Origin: Labrys sp. KNU-23
GTDB taxonomy: Bacteria > Pseudomonadota > Alphaproteobacteria > Rhizobiales > Labraceae
Assembly (NCBI RefSeq): GCF_008330945.1
Contig: NZ_CP043488.1
Location: forward strand, 186,001 to 250,000
Length of the DNA stretch: 64,000 nucleotides
Direction of reading: 5' to 3'
Shown here: one piece after another, positions 10,209 to 18,623 of the stretch
Position numbering within the stretch: position 1 is the stretch's first letter
Layout: each line of letters begins with the position of its first letter
Notes under the pieces: model-generated
The model's database searches: none
The model's input: only the letters and a program-made list of their open reading frames with translations
What the model was told of the DNA's origin: nothing
Position numbers and translations under genes: made by a program

Positions 10209-11735
10209 TTAATTGGCGGGTAATGTCGGGGTTGAAGAAGTCGTGTTGGTGGAGGCGAGCAACAGGGTTGCTTCCTCCAGGCTGCCCGCGGCATCGCCTA
10301 CGATGACGTTGTCGACGATGACCAGCACCCGGTCCGCCACTTCCAACGCTTCTTCCAGGTCATTGACGAACACGATCGTGGCCCTGTCGGCCGAGCGTGC
10401 CCGGATCGTGCGTATGATGTCCTCTCGAGCCCCGATGTCGACACCCTGGAACGGTTCGTCCAGGAGAAGGACTCGCGCGGTCTCGGCGTGCCAGCGTGCA
10501 AGCACGACCTTTTGCTGATTCCCGCCCGATAGCGCGCCGAGCGGGTCGAATGGACCGCCCGCCTTGATCCCGAAATCGCGGATCAGCCGTCGGGCCCTGT
10601 TCTGCTCGTGCTCGCGCTGAACCATGCCGCGCTTGGACCAGGCCTTGAGAAAGGGAAAACTGATGGTTCCGGCGATGTTGGCGAAGGGCACCGTGCTAGG
10701 AAAAAACGAGGTACGCCAACGGTCCTCTCCGGCCAGGAAGACTCCCCTTGCGATCGATTCTGCCGGGCCGGACGGTGCAAAGTGCACGCCGTCGATCTCG
10801 ACCTTGCCGCTTTCCAGGGGCCACAGCCCGAAGATTGCGCCGGCAAGGGTCGTCTTGCCGGCGCCCACCGGGCCGGTGATCGCAACGACTTCGCCTGCGC
10901 GGGCGACCAGATCGAACGACGCGGTGGAGCGGCGGAGCCTTGCGTCCTCGAGACGCAGGACGACCTGGCGTTCTTTGGCCTCGGCAGATTTTGTCACATG
11001 GCGCGTTTGTCGACCAATCATCGCACCGATGGCCGCGCCATAGTCCACCGGGGCATGAAAACTCGCCGTGACGCGTCCGTCCCGCAGGACGATTACCCGG
11101 TCTGCCAGCCGGCGAAGATCACTGATCTTGTGCGAAATATAGAGGATCGCGACGTTTCGCCGACGCAAGCGCTCGATGACGTCGAAAAGACGCTCGGCTT
11201 CGGGTGCCGACAACGAGGCCGTCGGCTCATCCAGGATCAGGATCTTGGGTTGCAGGGCAACCGCCCGCGCTATTGCGACGAGCTGGCGTTCGGCAATCGA
11301 CAGATCGTCCAGGCGCCGATCGAGGTCGACGTCGAAAGCGATGGCATCCGCAATGGCTTGCGCCGTCTGCCGGCCCTGCCGGCCACCCGTCACCAACGAT
11401 CCCTCGTTGGCGCAGTACTGGTCGAGCAGCAGATTGTCGAGGACAGACAGGCTGGGAACCCCTGTTTCCGCGATGGTTTGGTGGACCGCCGCAATGCCCT
11501 CGTTCCGCGCTTGGGCGGGAGAGCCGAGCTTGACCCGTTTGCCGTCGATCAAGGTCGCTCCGGCATCAGGTTGGTGGATACCGCACAAGATCTTAACGAG
11601 CGTGGATTTGCCCGCGCCGTTGGCGCCCATCAACGCAACGATTTCGCCATGAGCAATCTCCAGATCGATGCCGTCGAGCGCGATCGTCGAACCGAAGCGC
11701 TTGGCCAGTTGCTGAACCAGGACTGCCGATGTCAT
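10209..11735 (-). CDS. Ribose-type ABC transporter dual ATP-binding protein (RbsA-like)
   Basis: Fused double ATPase of a CUT2 importer, 508 residues. The N-terminal domain has Walker A GANGAGKST, signature LSIAERQLVAIARA and Walker B ILILDEPTASLS. The C-terminal domain has Walker A GPVGAGKTT, signature LSGGNQQKVVLARW and LLLDEPFQGVD. Both nucleotide sites look intact, unlike the paralog at 21850-23499. It is the first gene of the leftward operon; its promoter must lie in the AT-rich divergent region 11736-11984. Confidence 0.94.
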   Translation of the reverse strand: MTSAVLVQQLAKRFGSTIALDGIDLEIAHGEIVALMGANGAGKSTLVKILCGIHQPDAGATLIDGKRVKLGSPAQARNEGIAAVHQTIAETGVPSLSVLDNLLLDQYCANEGSLVTGGRQGRQTAQAIADAIAFDVDLDRRLDDLSIAERQLVAIARAVALQPKILILDEPTASLSAPEAERLFDVIERLRRRNVAILYISHKISDLRRLADRVIVLRDGRVTASFHAPVDYGAAIGAMIGRQTRHVTKSAEAKERQVVLRLEDARLRRSTASFDLVARAGEVVAITGPVGAGKTTLAGAIFGLWPLESGKVEIDGVHFAPSGPAESIARGVFLAGEDRWRTSFFPSTVPFANIAGTISFPFLKAWSKRGMVQREHEQNRARRLIRDFGIKAGGPFDPLGALSGGNQQKVVLARWHAETARVLLLDEPFQGVDIGAREDIIRTIRARSADRATIVFVNDLEEALEVADRVLVIVDNVIVGDAAGSLEEATLLLASTNTTSSTPTLPAN

Positions 11736-11984
11736 GGGCTCTTGCCAGTTGGAAATGGGTTGTGCATCTTTAGTTCATATAATACATAAAACAAGTATAT
11801 ATTTGCGATCTCAAGGGAGAGAAGCCTCCCTCCTTCGCGCCGTGCGGCAAGGCTCGGCTCGCGCCTTCCGCAGGCGCTTAAATTTAAATATATAAAATTT
11901 ATGGATTTAATTGATTAAATGGATTCGGCATGCCATCGTGAAGATGCCGCTGCGAGCATGTGGCACCTCAGTTGGAATTTTGTG
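11736..11984. promoter_or_regulatory. Divergent AT-rich regulatory region
   Basis: About 250 bases between the leftward RbsA-like gene and the rightward peptide-type binding protein. Two very AT-rich blocks (roughly 11760-11810 and 11878-11930) flank a GC-rich palindromic patch, for example GCGCC-N7-GGCGC near 11861. The base composition contrasts sharply with the surrounding genes and must hold the promoters of both operons. In-frame ATGs at 11919 and 11958 could extend the rightward gene, but the Tat signal argues for 11985. Confidence 0.6.
11763..11788 (+). promoter_or_regulatory. AT-rich element, copy 1 (shared with 20337-20362)
   Basis: A 26-base stretch that begins TGCATCTTTAG and contains CATATAATACAT. 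By direct comparison 21 of 26 bases are identical to the stretch at 20337-20362 upstream of the second ribose-type importer. It could be a promoter core (TATAAT is present) or a binding site for a common regulator of the monooxygenase island. Confidence 0.45.
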
Positions 11985-13538
11985 ATGGTCGATAGTCGAA
12001 GTTTCCACCCCTCCAGGCGGCAGGCCTTGCTCGGCGCCGTGGTCTTGGGAAGCATGGCAGTGGTGGGCCGGCCTGGACGTGGCGTTGCGGCGGGCACGAA
12101 GACGCTACGTTTGGCGACGGGCGAAGCCGACGGTGTGAAGGGAACGCTCGATCCGGCCTTTGGGAACAACGACAATGACGGCGCGCGAGCCAGCCTTGTC
12201 TATGAGCGCCTGGTCGTTCCCGACGAGGCCTTTGCACCGCAGCCTCAACTGGCATTGAGCTGGAAGCCGGACGAGTCAGGCCAGGTGTGGACATTCGCCC
12301 TCCGCCAGGGCGTCAAATTCCAGGACGGCTCGCCGTTCACCGCCAATGATGTCGTCTTCACGTTCAAACGGTTGATCGACCCGAAAACAGCCTCGCCCGC
12401 CGCTGCGGTTCTCGGGCAGATCGATCCCGAGGGCATAAAGGCCCTGGACGATCATACGGTACAGTTCCGCCTGCGCGCGCCGGCGGTGGAGTTTCCTCTC
12501 CTGATTGCCAATCGCTTCACCTATATCGTTCGTGCGGGGCAGACCGCGGAGCAGCTGCGTACGGCCGGTATCGGTACCGGTCCTTTCCGGGTGGAGAAAT
12601 TCGTCCCCGGCGAAGAGCCGAGCATATTCGCCCGCAGTGAGCATTATTGGCAGCCTGGGCGCCCCCTTCTCGATCGCGTTGAGCTGAGGGCGATCGCCGA
12701 ACCCTCCTCACGCATCGCCGCTTTGCTTGCCGATCAGGTCGATGTCGTGGCCGAACTGCCGTCTTTGGGACTGCAGCGACTGGAAAACAGTCCGGACATC
12801 AAGATCCAGTCCGTCCGCACCTCGGCGTGGCAGGGGCTTGCCGTCTTCTCGGATGTGCCGCCGTTCAATGACGCACGAGTGCGCAAGGCTCTCAAGCTGG
12901 TGGTCAATCGGGACCAATATCTGAGGGCTTTGGTGGGAGGACGGGGGGCCGTCGCCTATGACACGCCCATTCCGCCATGGCAGTCCTACGGCTTGCCGCA
13001 GGAGCCGCTCAAGCAGAATATTGCCGAGGCCAAGAGGTTGTTGGCAGAAGCAGGCCATCCTAATGGCCTCGATCTGGAGCTTCATACCTCGGCCGGCGAC
13101 GTCGGCCTGAGCCAGACCGCAACCCTGTTCAAGGCGCAGGCCGCGGCGGCCGATATTCGCGTGACCATCATTCAGGCTCCCGCGGCCGACTACTGGACCA
13201 ACATCTGGCTCAAGAAGCCGTTCGTGACCACGTCCTGGAACGGGCGTTCGACCGACGAGGCTCTGGCCTTGGAATTTCTGTCGAGTGCGCAGTGGAACGA
13301 GACCCATTGGCGCAACAATGAATTCGACGCCCTCGTCGCCCGGGCGCGCACGACGCTCGACGAGGCGCAAAGGACGCAGCTCTACCATCAGGCTCAGCGT
13401 CTGATTCAGGATGATGGCGGTGCCATCATCCTAGTCTACGCCGACACGGTCGGCGCGACCCGTGCAAATGTCAGTGGCTACAAGGTTCATCCCCAAAAGT
13501 TTCCCACCGACTTTTCCGGCGTCTCCATCGACGGGTGA
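11985..13538 (+). CDS. Peptide/nickel-type ABC transporter binding protein (SBP_bac_5)
   Basis: Periplasmic receptor of the DppA/OppA family, 517 residues. The start at ATG 11985 gives a twin-arginine-like signal (SRRQALLGAVVLGSMAVVG, then VAAG), suggesting Tat export. Family landmarks are VYERLVVPDEAFAPQPQLAL near the N-terminus, KFQDGSPFTANDVVFTFKRL, and NRDQYLRALVGGRGAVA in the C-terminal lobe. It is followed at once by DppB-, C-, D- and F-like genes, giving a complete importer, and then by two flavin monooxygenases. Ligands of this family range from peptides to sugars, nickel chelates and small amines; the ligand here is unknown. Confidence 0.92.
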   Translation: MVDSRSFHPSRRQALLGAVVLGSMAVVGRPGRGVAAGTKTLRLATGEADGVKGTLDPAFGNNDNDGARASLVYERLVVPDEAFAPQPQLALSWKPDESGQVWTFALRQGVKFQDGSPFTANDVVFTFKRLIDPKTASPAAAVLGQIDPEGIKALDDHTVQFRLRAPAVEFPLLIANRFTYIVRAGQTAEQLRTAGIGTGPFRVEKFVPGEEPSIFARSEHYWQPGRPLLDRVELRAIAEPSSRIAALLADQVDVVAELPSLGLQRLENSPDIKIQSVRTSAWQGLAVFSDVPPFNDARVRKALKLVVNRDQYLRALVGGRGAVAYDTPIPPWQSYGLPQEPLKQNIAEAKRLLAEAGHPNGLDLELHTSAGDVGLSQTATLFKAQAAAADIRVTIIQAPAADYWTNIWLKKPFVTTSWNGRSTDEALALEFLSSAQWNETHWRNNEFDALVARARTTLDEAQRTQLYHQAQRLIQDDGGAIILVYADTVGATRANVSGYKVHPQKFPTDFSGVSIDG

Positions 13539-13545
13539 TGGCGCG

Positions 13546-14529
13546 ATGGCACGGCTGTTCCTGCGCACGAATCCGCTAGGCCGACTGGTCGCGCGCAGGT
13601 TGGCGTTCGCAGTGCTCTCGCTGCTGGTGGTGGCGACAATCGTGTTCTGGGCGATCGACCTTCTGCCGGGTGACGCGGCTCAGCGCATCCTGGGTCGGGA
13701 TGCGACGCCGGAGGCTCTGGATGCACTCAGAATGCGTTTACAGCTCAACGATCCGGCCCTGCTCCGCTATGTCAGATGGCTGGCGAGCCTCATCCAGGGG
13801 GATCTGGGGTCATCCCTGGCCGCGGGCAGGCCTGTTTTACCTTACGTTGCAGGCCATTTGGCAAATACCTTGCTTTTGGCTGGCGCTGCGCTGGCCATCC
13901 ATATTCCCCTTAGCATCGGGCTGGGGCTGGTGGCGGCCAGTTCGCGGCGCGATGGTATCGCGGATACACTGATCGCGGCGTTTGTCCTGCTTGGCATGTC
14001 GGTACCTGAATTCGTGATCGGCATTGGTTTGGTCACTTGGCTTTCCACAGCGTGGAATTGGTTTCCGCCACTTGCACTGATCGACCAGGCTCACTCGATC
14101 GGGCAGTTGGCGAGGGTGCTGGCCTTGCCGGTGCTGACGCTGAATTGCCTCATGACGGCCTATGTCGTGCGGCAGACGCGCTCGTCGATGATCGAGATCA
14201 TGCAGTCCGATTTCGTTCGGGCAGCGACGCTGCGCGGTCTTCCCAGAAGCCGCGTGCTGTTGCGCCATGCGCTGCCCAGCGCGATCGGCCCGGCAGTCAA
14301 TGCAATCGCTCTCAATGCGGGTTGGTTGATCGGCGGTATCGTCGTCGTGGAGGCTGTCTTCAATTATCCAGGCCTGGGCAGGCTGCTGGTCGAGGCGATC
14401 GGCAATCGCGATGTCCCCATGGTGCAGGGAGCGGCAATGGCCCTGTCCGCCGCCTATATCGTCATCAATCTCATCGCCGATGTCGTGACCGTTCTGTTCA
14501 ACCCCAAACAGCGGACGGCATTGGCATGA
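13546..14529 (+). CDS. Peptide-type ABC transporter permease (DppB-like)
   Basis: First permease of the dipeptide-type importer, 327 residues. It shows the N-terminal membrane segment RLAFAVLSLLVVATIVFWAIDLLPGDAA and the DppB signature loop DFVRAATLRGLPRSRVLLRHALPSA near residue 215. I start at ATG 13546 (MARLFLRTNPLG), seven bases after the binding-protein stop; longer starts would overlap that gene. The stop overlaps the next ATG by ATGA. Confidence 0.93.
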   Translation: MARLFLRTNPLGRLVARRLAFAVLSLLVVATIVFWAIDLLPGDAAQRILGRDATPEALDALRMRLQLNDPALLRYVRWLASLIQGDLGSSLAAGRPVLPYVAGHLANTLLLAGAALAIHIPLSIGLGLVAASSRRDGIADTLIAAFVLLGMSVPEFVIGIGLVTWLSTAWNWFPPLALIDQAHSIGQLARVLALPVLTLNCLMTAYVVRQTRSSMIEIMQSDFVRAATLRGLPRSRVLLRHALPSAIGPAVNAIALNAGWLIGGIVVVEAVFNYPGLGRLLVEAIGNRDVPMVQGAAMALSAAYIVINLIADVVTVLFNPKQRTALA

Positions 14530-15425
14530 CGGAGTTGTCGACCCCGGCAGGTCTTGGTCCAGGGCAGATAGGGCGCAAGAAAGGATCAGTGCTCTCACAG
14601 GCCGCCCGCCTTCCCTGGACGGGATATTTCGCGCTTGTCGTTCTTCTCGGCTATGTCCTGGTCGCGTTTGCCGCCCCGCTGCTGGCGGCCCATTCGCCGA
14701 CCGATGTCTTCATTGCCGGGCCGTTCGAACCACCATCGGCCGAGCTGTGGCTTGGAACGGACGCACTTGGACGCGATGTCGCCAGCCGGTTTCTCTATGG
14801 CGGCAGGACGGTGCTAGCAACGGCCGGCGGCGCAGCAGCTCTTGCCACCATTCTCGGAGGCCTCGTCGGGATTTTCTTCGGATTGCGCGGTGGCATCGTC
14901 GACGAGATCGCGATGCGGGTGCTCGAGATCATCATGAGCATTCCCTCGATCGTATTTGCTCTGCTGATCGTCGGACTGGCTGGCTCGGACCGCCCGACGA
15001 TCATTCTCACCGTCGGTCTGCTTTCGGTTCCGAATGTGGCTCGGGTCCTTCGCGCCGCGACTTCGGCCTTCGTAGCCGAAGACTTCATTGCTGCCGCCCA
15101 GGCAAGAGGTGAGGGGATGCTGTCCATCAGCATCCGGGAATTGCTGCCCAATGTGCTCGGCACTCTGGTGGTCGAATTCTCGATACGGACCGGATTTGCG
15201 GTGCTGTTCATCGGCGGCCTGGGGTTCCTCGGCTTTGGTGTTGCGCCGCCGGCACCCGATTGGGGACTGATGATCAATGAAGGGCGCTCCTCGCTGGAAT
15301 CGGCGATCTGGCCCGTACTCGCACCCGCGCTCGGCATGGCGGTGCTCGTCACCAGCGTGAACCTGTTGACGGACGCGCTCATGCGCGGCTTTGGCTCTCC
15401 TTCAATTCGAGGCGCAAACGCATGA
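14526..15425 (+). CDS. Peptide-type ABC transporter permease (DppC-like)
   Basis: Second permease, 299 residues, starting within the ATGA overlap at 14526. It has the DppC N-terminal pattern (AAPLLAAHSPTDVF, then LGTDALGRDVASRFLYGGR) and the EAA-type loop EDFIAAAQARGEGMLSISIRELLPN. Six hydrophobic segments are visible. Its own stop overlaps the start of the next ATPase by ATGA, so the whole block is probably translationally coupled. Confidence 0.93.
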   Translation: MTELSTPAGLGPGQIGRKKGSVLSQAARLPWTGYFALVVLLGYVLVAFAAPLLAAHSPTDVFIAGPFEPPSAELWLGTDALGRDVASRFLYGGRTVLATAGGAAALATILGGLVGIFFGLRGGIVDEIAMRVLEIIMSIPSIVFALLIVGLAGSDRPTIILTVGLLSVPNVARVLRAATSAFVAEDFIAAAQARGEGMLSISIRELLPNVLGTLVVEFSIRTGFAVLFIGGLGFLGFGVAPPAPDWGLMINEGRSSLESAIWPVLAPALGMAVLVTSVNLLTDALMRGFGSPSIRGANA

Positions 15426-16318
15426 TCGCTCGCGGCGCTCCCTTGCTTCAGGTCAACTCGCTGCTGGTCGACTATCGGCGCGGCTCCGGCTGGCAGCGCG
15501 TCCTGCATGATGTCAATCTCCAAATCCGGGTTGGCCAGATGATGGGCCTCGTCGGCGAGTCGGGAAGCGGCAAGTCGACCCTGGCCGCCCTGCTGCTCGG
15601 CGAACGTCGCGACGATCGGCGCATTGCGGCGGGCTTCATATCCTTTTGTGATGTCGACCTTTTCTCAGCGCCTTTGAACGCGGTGAGCCGGCTGCGCGGC
15701 GCCAAGATCGCCTATCTGCCGCAAAATTACGGTGCGTCACTGACACCGACCATGCGTGTCGGTGCAATCTTCGCTGAGACCCTGAGATATCACGGGCCAA
15801 GGTCAAGCTCAGCGGCCAGGCGAGAGACGATCCTGGGCCTGCTGCGCGACGTCGGCCTCGTGGATGTCGAAACGGCGCTGACACGATATCCCCACCAATT
15901 CAGCGGTGGGCAGCAGCAGCGTATTGCTCTGGCCTTGGCCATCAGTTGCCGGCCCCGGCTACTCGTGCTCGACGAGCCGACGACCGGCCTCGACCCGATC
16001 ATCCGGCGTTCGGTGGTGACGATGCTGCGCCGCCTTTGCCGTGAGCACGAGATGGCCATGCTTTTCGTCTCGCACGATCTGGCCACGGTTGCAGAGCTCT
16101 GCGAAGCGGTCGCCGTGATGCGAGCCGGACAGATCGTCGAGACCGGCACGGTGCGACAAGTCTTCGCAACGCCCCGCCATCCCTATACGCGTTCGCTGCT
16201 CGAAGCCCTTCCCCGGCTTGATCGAGACGACACGCAGGGGTCAGGGGCCCCTGCTAGCAAGGGCCGGAACGCGATCGGCAGGGGTGTCGAGATGTGTGAT
16301 CTTGGCCAGGTGATCTGA
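15422..16318 (+). CDS. Peptide-type ABC transporter ATP-binding protein (DppD-like)
   Basis: First ATPase of the importer, 298 residues. Walker A is GESGSGKST, the signature FSGGQQQRIALALAI and Walker B LLVLDEPTTGLDP; the switch His lies in VSHDL. The C-terminal oligopeptide-type extension is short and lacks the iron-sulfur cysteine cluster found in some DppD proteins. It overlaps its neighbours on both sides (ATGA before, TGATG after). Confidence 0.93.
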   Translation: MIARGAPLLQVNSLLVDYRRGSGWQRVLHDVNLQIRVGQMMGLVGESGSGKSTLAALLLGERRDDRRIAAGFISFCDVDLFSAPLNAVSRLRGAKIAYLPQNYGASLTPTMRVGAIFAETLRYHGPRSSSAARRETILGLLRDVGLVDVETALTRYPHQFSGGQQQRIALALAISCRPRLLVLDEPTTGLDPIIRRSVVTMLRRLCREHEMAMLFVSHDLATVAELCEAVAVMRAGQIVETGTVRQVFATPRHPYTRSLLEALPRLDRDDTQGSGAPASKGRNAIGRGVEMCDLGQVI

Positions 16319-17127
16319 TGGGGGGCCCAATGCAATCCCCACTGGGGCAGACATCTCTGGTGACGCTTGAGGGCGTCACTCACGTCTATGGCGCCAATGC
16401 CTCGGGCGGCCCAGCTCTCAATGCCGTGTCGTTCAGCATCGGAGCAGGCGAGACGGTTGCGGTCATCGGAGAAAGCGGCAGCGGCAAATCGACCTTGGCA
16501 CGCATATTGGCGGGGCTCTTGCCTGTGACGCGCGGAACGATCCGGTTGCGAGGCGAGACTCTTGCGGGAACGACGCAACACAGGTCGTCCGATCTGTTGC
16601 GCAGGATTCAGATCATCTTTCAGAATCCAGGCAGCTCGTTGAACCCGCGCCATCGTGTCTCCACCATCATAGGCCGCCCTCTTCAGCATTTCTTCGGCTT
16701 GAGCGGTGCCGCGTTGGCGGACCGGGTCGAGACCCTCCTTGGCGAAGTTCGGCTGCCCGGCCACTATGGTGAGCGCTATCCCTCGGAGTTGAGTGGCGGC
16801 GAGCGCCAGCGTGTGGCGATCGCCCGCGCCTTGGCGGCCGAGCCCGATCTTCTGATCTGTGATGAAGTCACCTCGGCTTTGGACGTTTCCGTGCAGGCTG
16901 CCCTTCTGAGCCTGTTGAAGGATGTTCAAAAGCGCACCGGAGTTTCGATGCTTTTCATCACCCACGATCTGGCTCTGGCCCGATGGTTTGCAGACCGGGC
17001 GATCGTCCTGTTCCGCGGCACCCTCTGCGAGGATACGGCGATACCCGAGCTCTATGAGCGGCCGCGCCATCCCTACACAGCCAGCCTCATCGAAGCGGTG
17101 CCGAGTATTGCGCGCTCGCTGACATGA
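16318..17127 (+). CDS. Peptide-type ABC transporter ATP-binding protein (DppF-like)
   Basis: Second ATPase, 269 residues, with Walker A GESGSGKST, Q-loop FQNPGSSLNPRH typical of DppF/OppF, signature LSGGERQRVAIARAL and Walker B LLICDEVTSALD. The usual DEP is DEV here, so the catalytic Glu is kept. The ATG at 16318 overlaps the previous stop by one base; ATG 16330 is an in-frame alternative. It closes the importer and is followed by two monooxygenase genes on the same strand. Confidence 0.93.
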   Translation: MGGPMQSPLGQTSLVTLEGVTHVYGANASGGPALNAVSFSIGAGETVAVIGESGSGKSTLARILAGLLPVTRGTIRLRGETLAGTTQHRSSDLLRRIQIIFQNPGSSLNPRHRVSTIIGRPLQHFFGLSGAALADRVETLLGEVRLPGHYGERYPSELSGGERQRVAIARALAAEPDLLICDEVTSALDVSVQAALLSLLKDVQKRTGVSMLFITHDLALARWFADRAIVLFRGTLCEDTAIPELYERPRHPYTASLIEAVPSIARSLT

Positions 17128-17194
17128 CCCACGCGCTCCCAGGCGGCGTCTCGCCCGCGGCTGCTAGATTCTGCTCATTCCTTTCGAGTTTTCA

Positions 17195-18535
17195 ATGACT
17201 AACTCTCGTCGCCTCAAGCTTGGTCTTTCCTTCTATCCGGCGGGTTATCATGTCGCCGGCTGGCGCTTCCCTGGCGCTCAGCCGGATGGTGGCATCAATC
17301 TGCGGCATCACGTCGAAATGGCGCAACTGGCGGAAGCCGCCCGTTTCGATTTCTTCTTCCTGGCGGATACGAACGCCATATGGGACGAGAACCTGGAGGC
17401 CGTCGGACAGACCACCTGGGGCGCGAAATTCGAGCCGCTCACCGTTCTGTCCGCGCTGGCGATGGTGACCAGCCGGATCGGCCTAGTGGGAACGGCGAGC
17501 ACGACCTACAACGATCCCTTCAGTCTGGCCCGCCGGTTCGCCTCTCTTGACCATATCAGTGCGGGGCGGGCTGGGTGGAACCTCGTCACATCCGCCACGG
17601 CGGCCGAGGCGGCCAATTTTTCAAAGGATAGCCATCCCCATCATGGGGATCGCTACGTCCGGGCCCGGGAATTCGTCGAGGTGGTCACGGGCCTGTGGGA
17701 TGGCTTCGACGATGCTGCCTATCAGTATGATCAGGGCAATGGCGTCTGCTTCGATCCGCGAAGGGTGCGCAGGCTTGATCACCGGGGGCAGAACTTCCAG
17801 GTGCGCGGTCCGCTCAACATTCCAAGGCCGGTGCAGGGCCATCCGGTGATGATACAGGCTGGGCTTTCGGAGGCCGGCCGTGAGCTTGCCGCCGAAACGG
17901 GGGAAGTCTTGTTTACCGCGCAATCGGAGCTGGCCGCGGCCAAGGCTTTCTATGACGACGTCAAAGCCAGGGTGGCCCGCCATCGTCGGTGCCCAGAGGA
18001 ACTCAGCATCATGCCAGGTGCCGTTACGGTCGTGGCAGCAAGCCGGGCCGAGGCGGAGGACCAGATTGCGGCTCTCGACCGCCTGCTTCCGACATCGGCC
18101 GGCCTGGCGTTTCTGTCCGGTCTGATCGGAGAGACCGATTTGTCAGGTTTCTCACTGGACGATCCCTTGCCGCCCCTGCCGCCGACGGAAGGGCCGAAGG
18201 GACGCCAGCAAGTCGTGTTGGAGAAGGCGCGGCGCAAAGGACAAACACTGCGCGAGGTCTATCGGTCCATTGCACTGACCAGCGGTCATCGCCTTGTCTA
18301 TGGCGCGCCGCTGGAAGTTGCCGATCAGCTGGAAGAATGGTTCGCGGCAGGAGCATGCGATGGCTACAACATCGCGCCAGCCCATCTTCCCGGAGGCTTC
18401 GAGGCCTTTGTCCGCCTGGTCATACCCGAATTGCAGCGTCGCGGGCTGGTGCAGCGTCAATATACGCGTGAGACGTTGCGCGACAATCTGGGGTTGCCGC
18501 GCCCTCCCAGCGCCCATGACAGGTCGGCGGCTTGA
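17195..18535 (+). CDS. LLM-class flavin monooxygenase, NtaA/SnaA-like
   Basis: 446-residue member of the NtaA/SnaA/DszA family and the most divergent of the six here. It shows LGLSFYPAGYHVAGWRFPGA at the N-terminus (resembling nitrilotriacetate-type rather than DszA-type enzymes), GRAGWNLVTSATAAEAANF at the flavin loop, VMIQAGLSEAGRELAAETGE, and the tail FVRLVIPELQRRGLVQRQY. It follows the DppF-like gene by 67 bases and probably shares its transcript. It would need FMNH2 from a reductase encoded elsewhere. An amine, aminopolycarboxylate or organosulfur substrate is possible. Confidence 0.9.
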   Translation: MTNSRRLKLGLSFYPAGYHVAGWRFPGAQPDGGINLRHHVEMAQLAEAARFDFFFLADTNAIWDENLEAVGQTTWGAKFEPLTVLSALAMVTSRIGLVGTASTTYNDPFSLARRFASLDHISAGRAGWNLVTSATAAEAANFSKDSHPHHGDRYVRAREFVEVVTGLWDGFDDAAYQYDQGNGVCFDPRRVRRLDHRGQNFQVRGPLNIPRPVQGHPVMIQAGLSEAGRELAAETGEVLFTAQSELAAAKAFYDDVKARVARHRRCPEELSIMPGAVTVVAASRAEAEDQIAALDRLLPTSAGLAFLSGLIGETDLSGFSLDDPLPPLPPTEGPKGRQQVVLEKARRKGQTLREVYRSIALTSGHRLVYGAPLEVADQLEEWFAAGACDGYNIAPAHLPGGFEAFVRLVIPELQRRGLVQRQYTRETLRDNLGLPRPPSAHDRSAA

Positions 18536-18623
18536 TCGCAGGCTGACGCGCATTTCGCCCTCCTGCCAGTTGTATCGAACCCAAAGGCCCGGACATGGTG
18601 CGGCTGGCTTAAGAAAGATCTTG

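Noticed and set aside
14037..14525. Extended N-terminus for the DppC-like gene
   Set aside because: The added 163 residues lie out of frame over the DppB gene and show no membrane pattern; the ATG at 14526 in the ATGA overlap gives the normal family start.
18294..18623. Extended N-terminus for the monooxygenase at 18624
   Set aside because: It overlaps the previous monooxygenase in another frame; the family N-terminus (LRLNAFYMNC) begins directly after ATG 18624.
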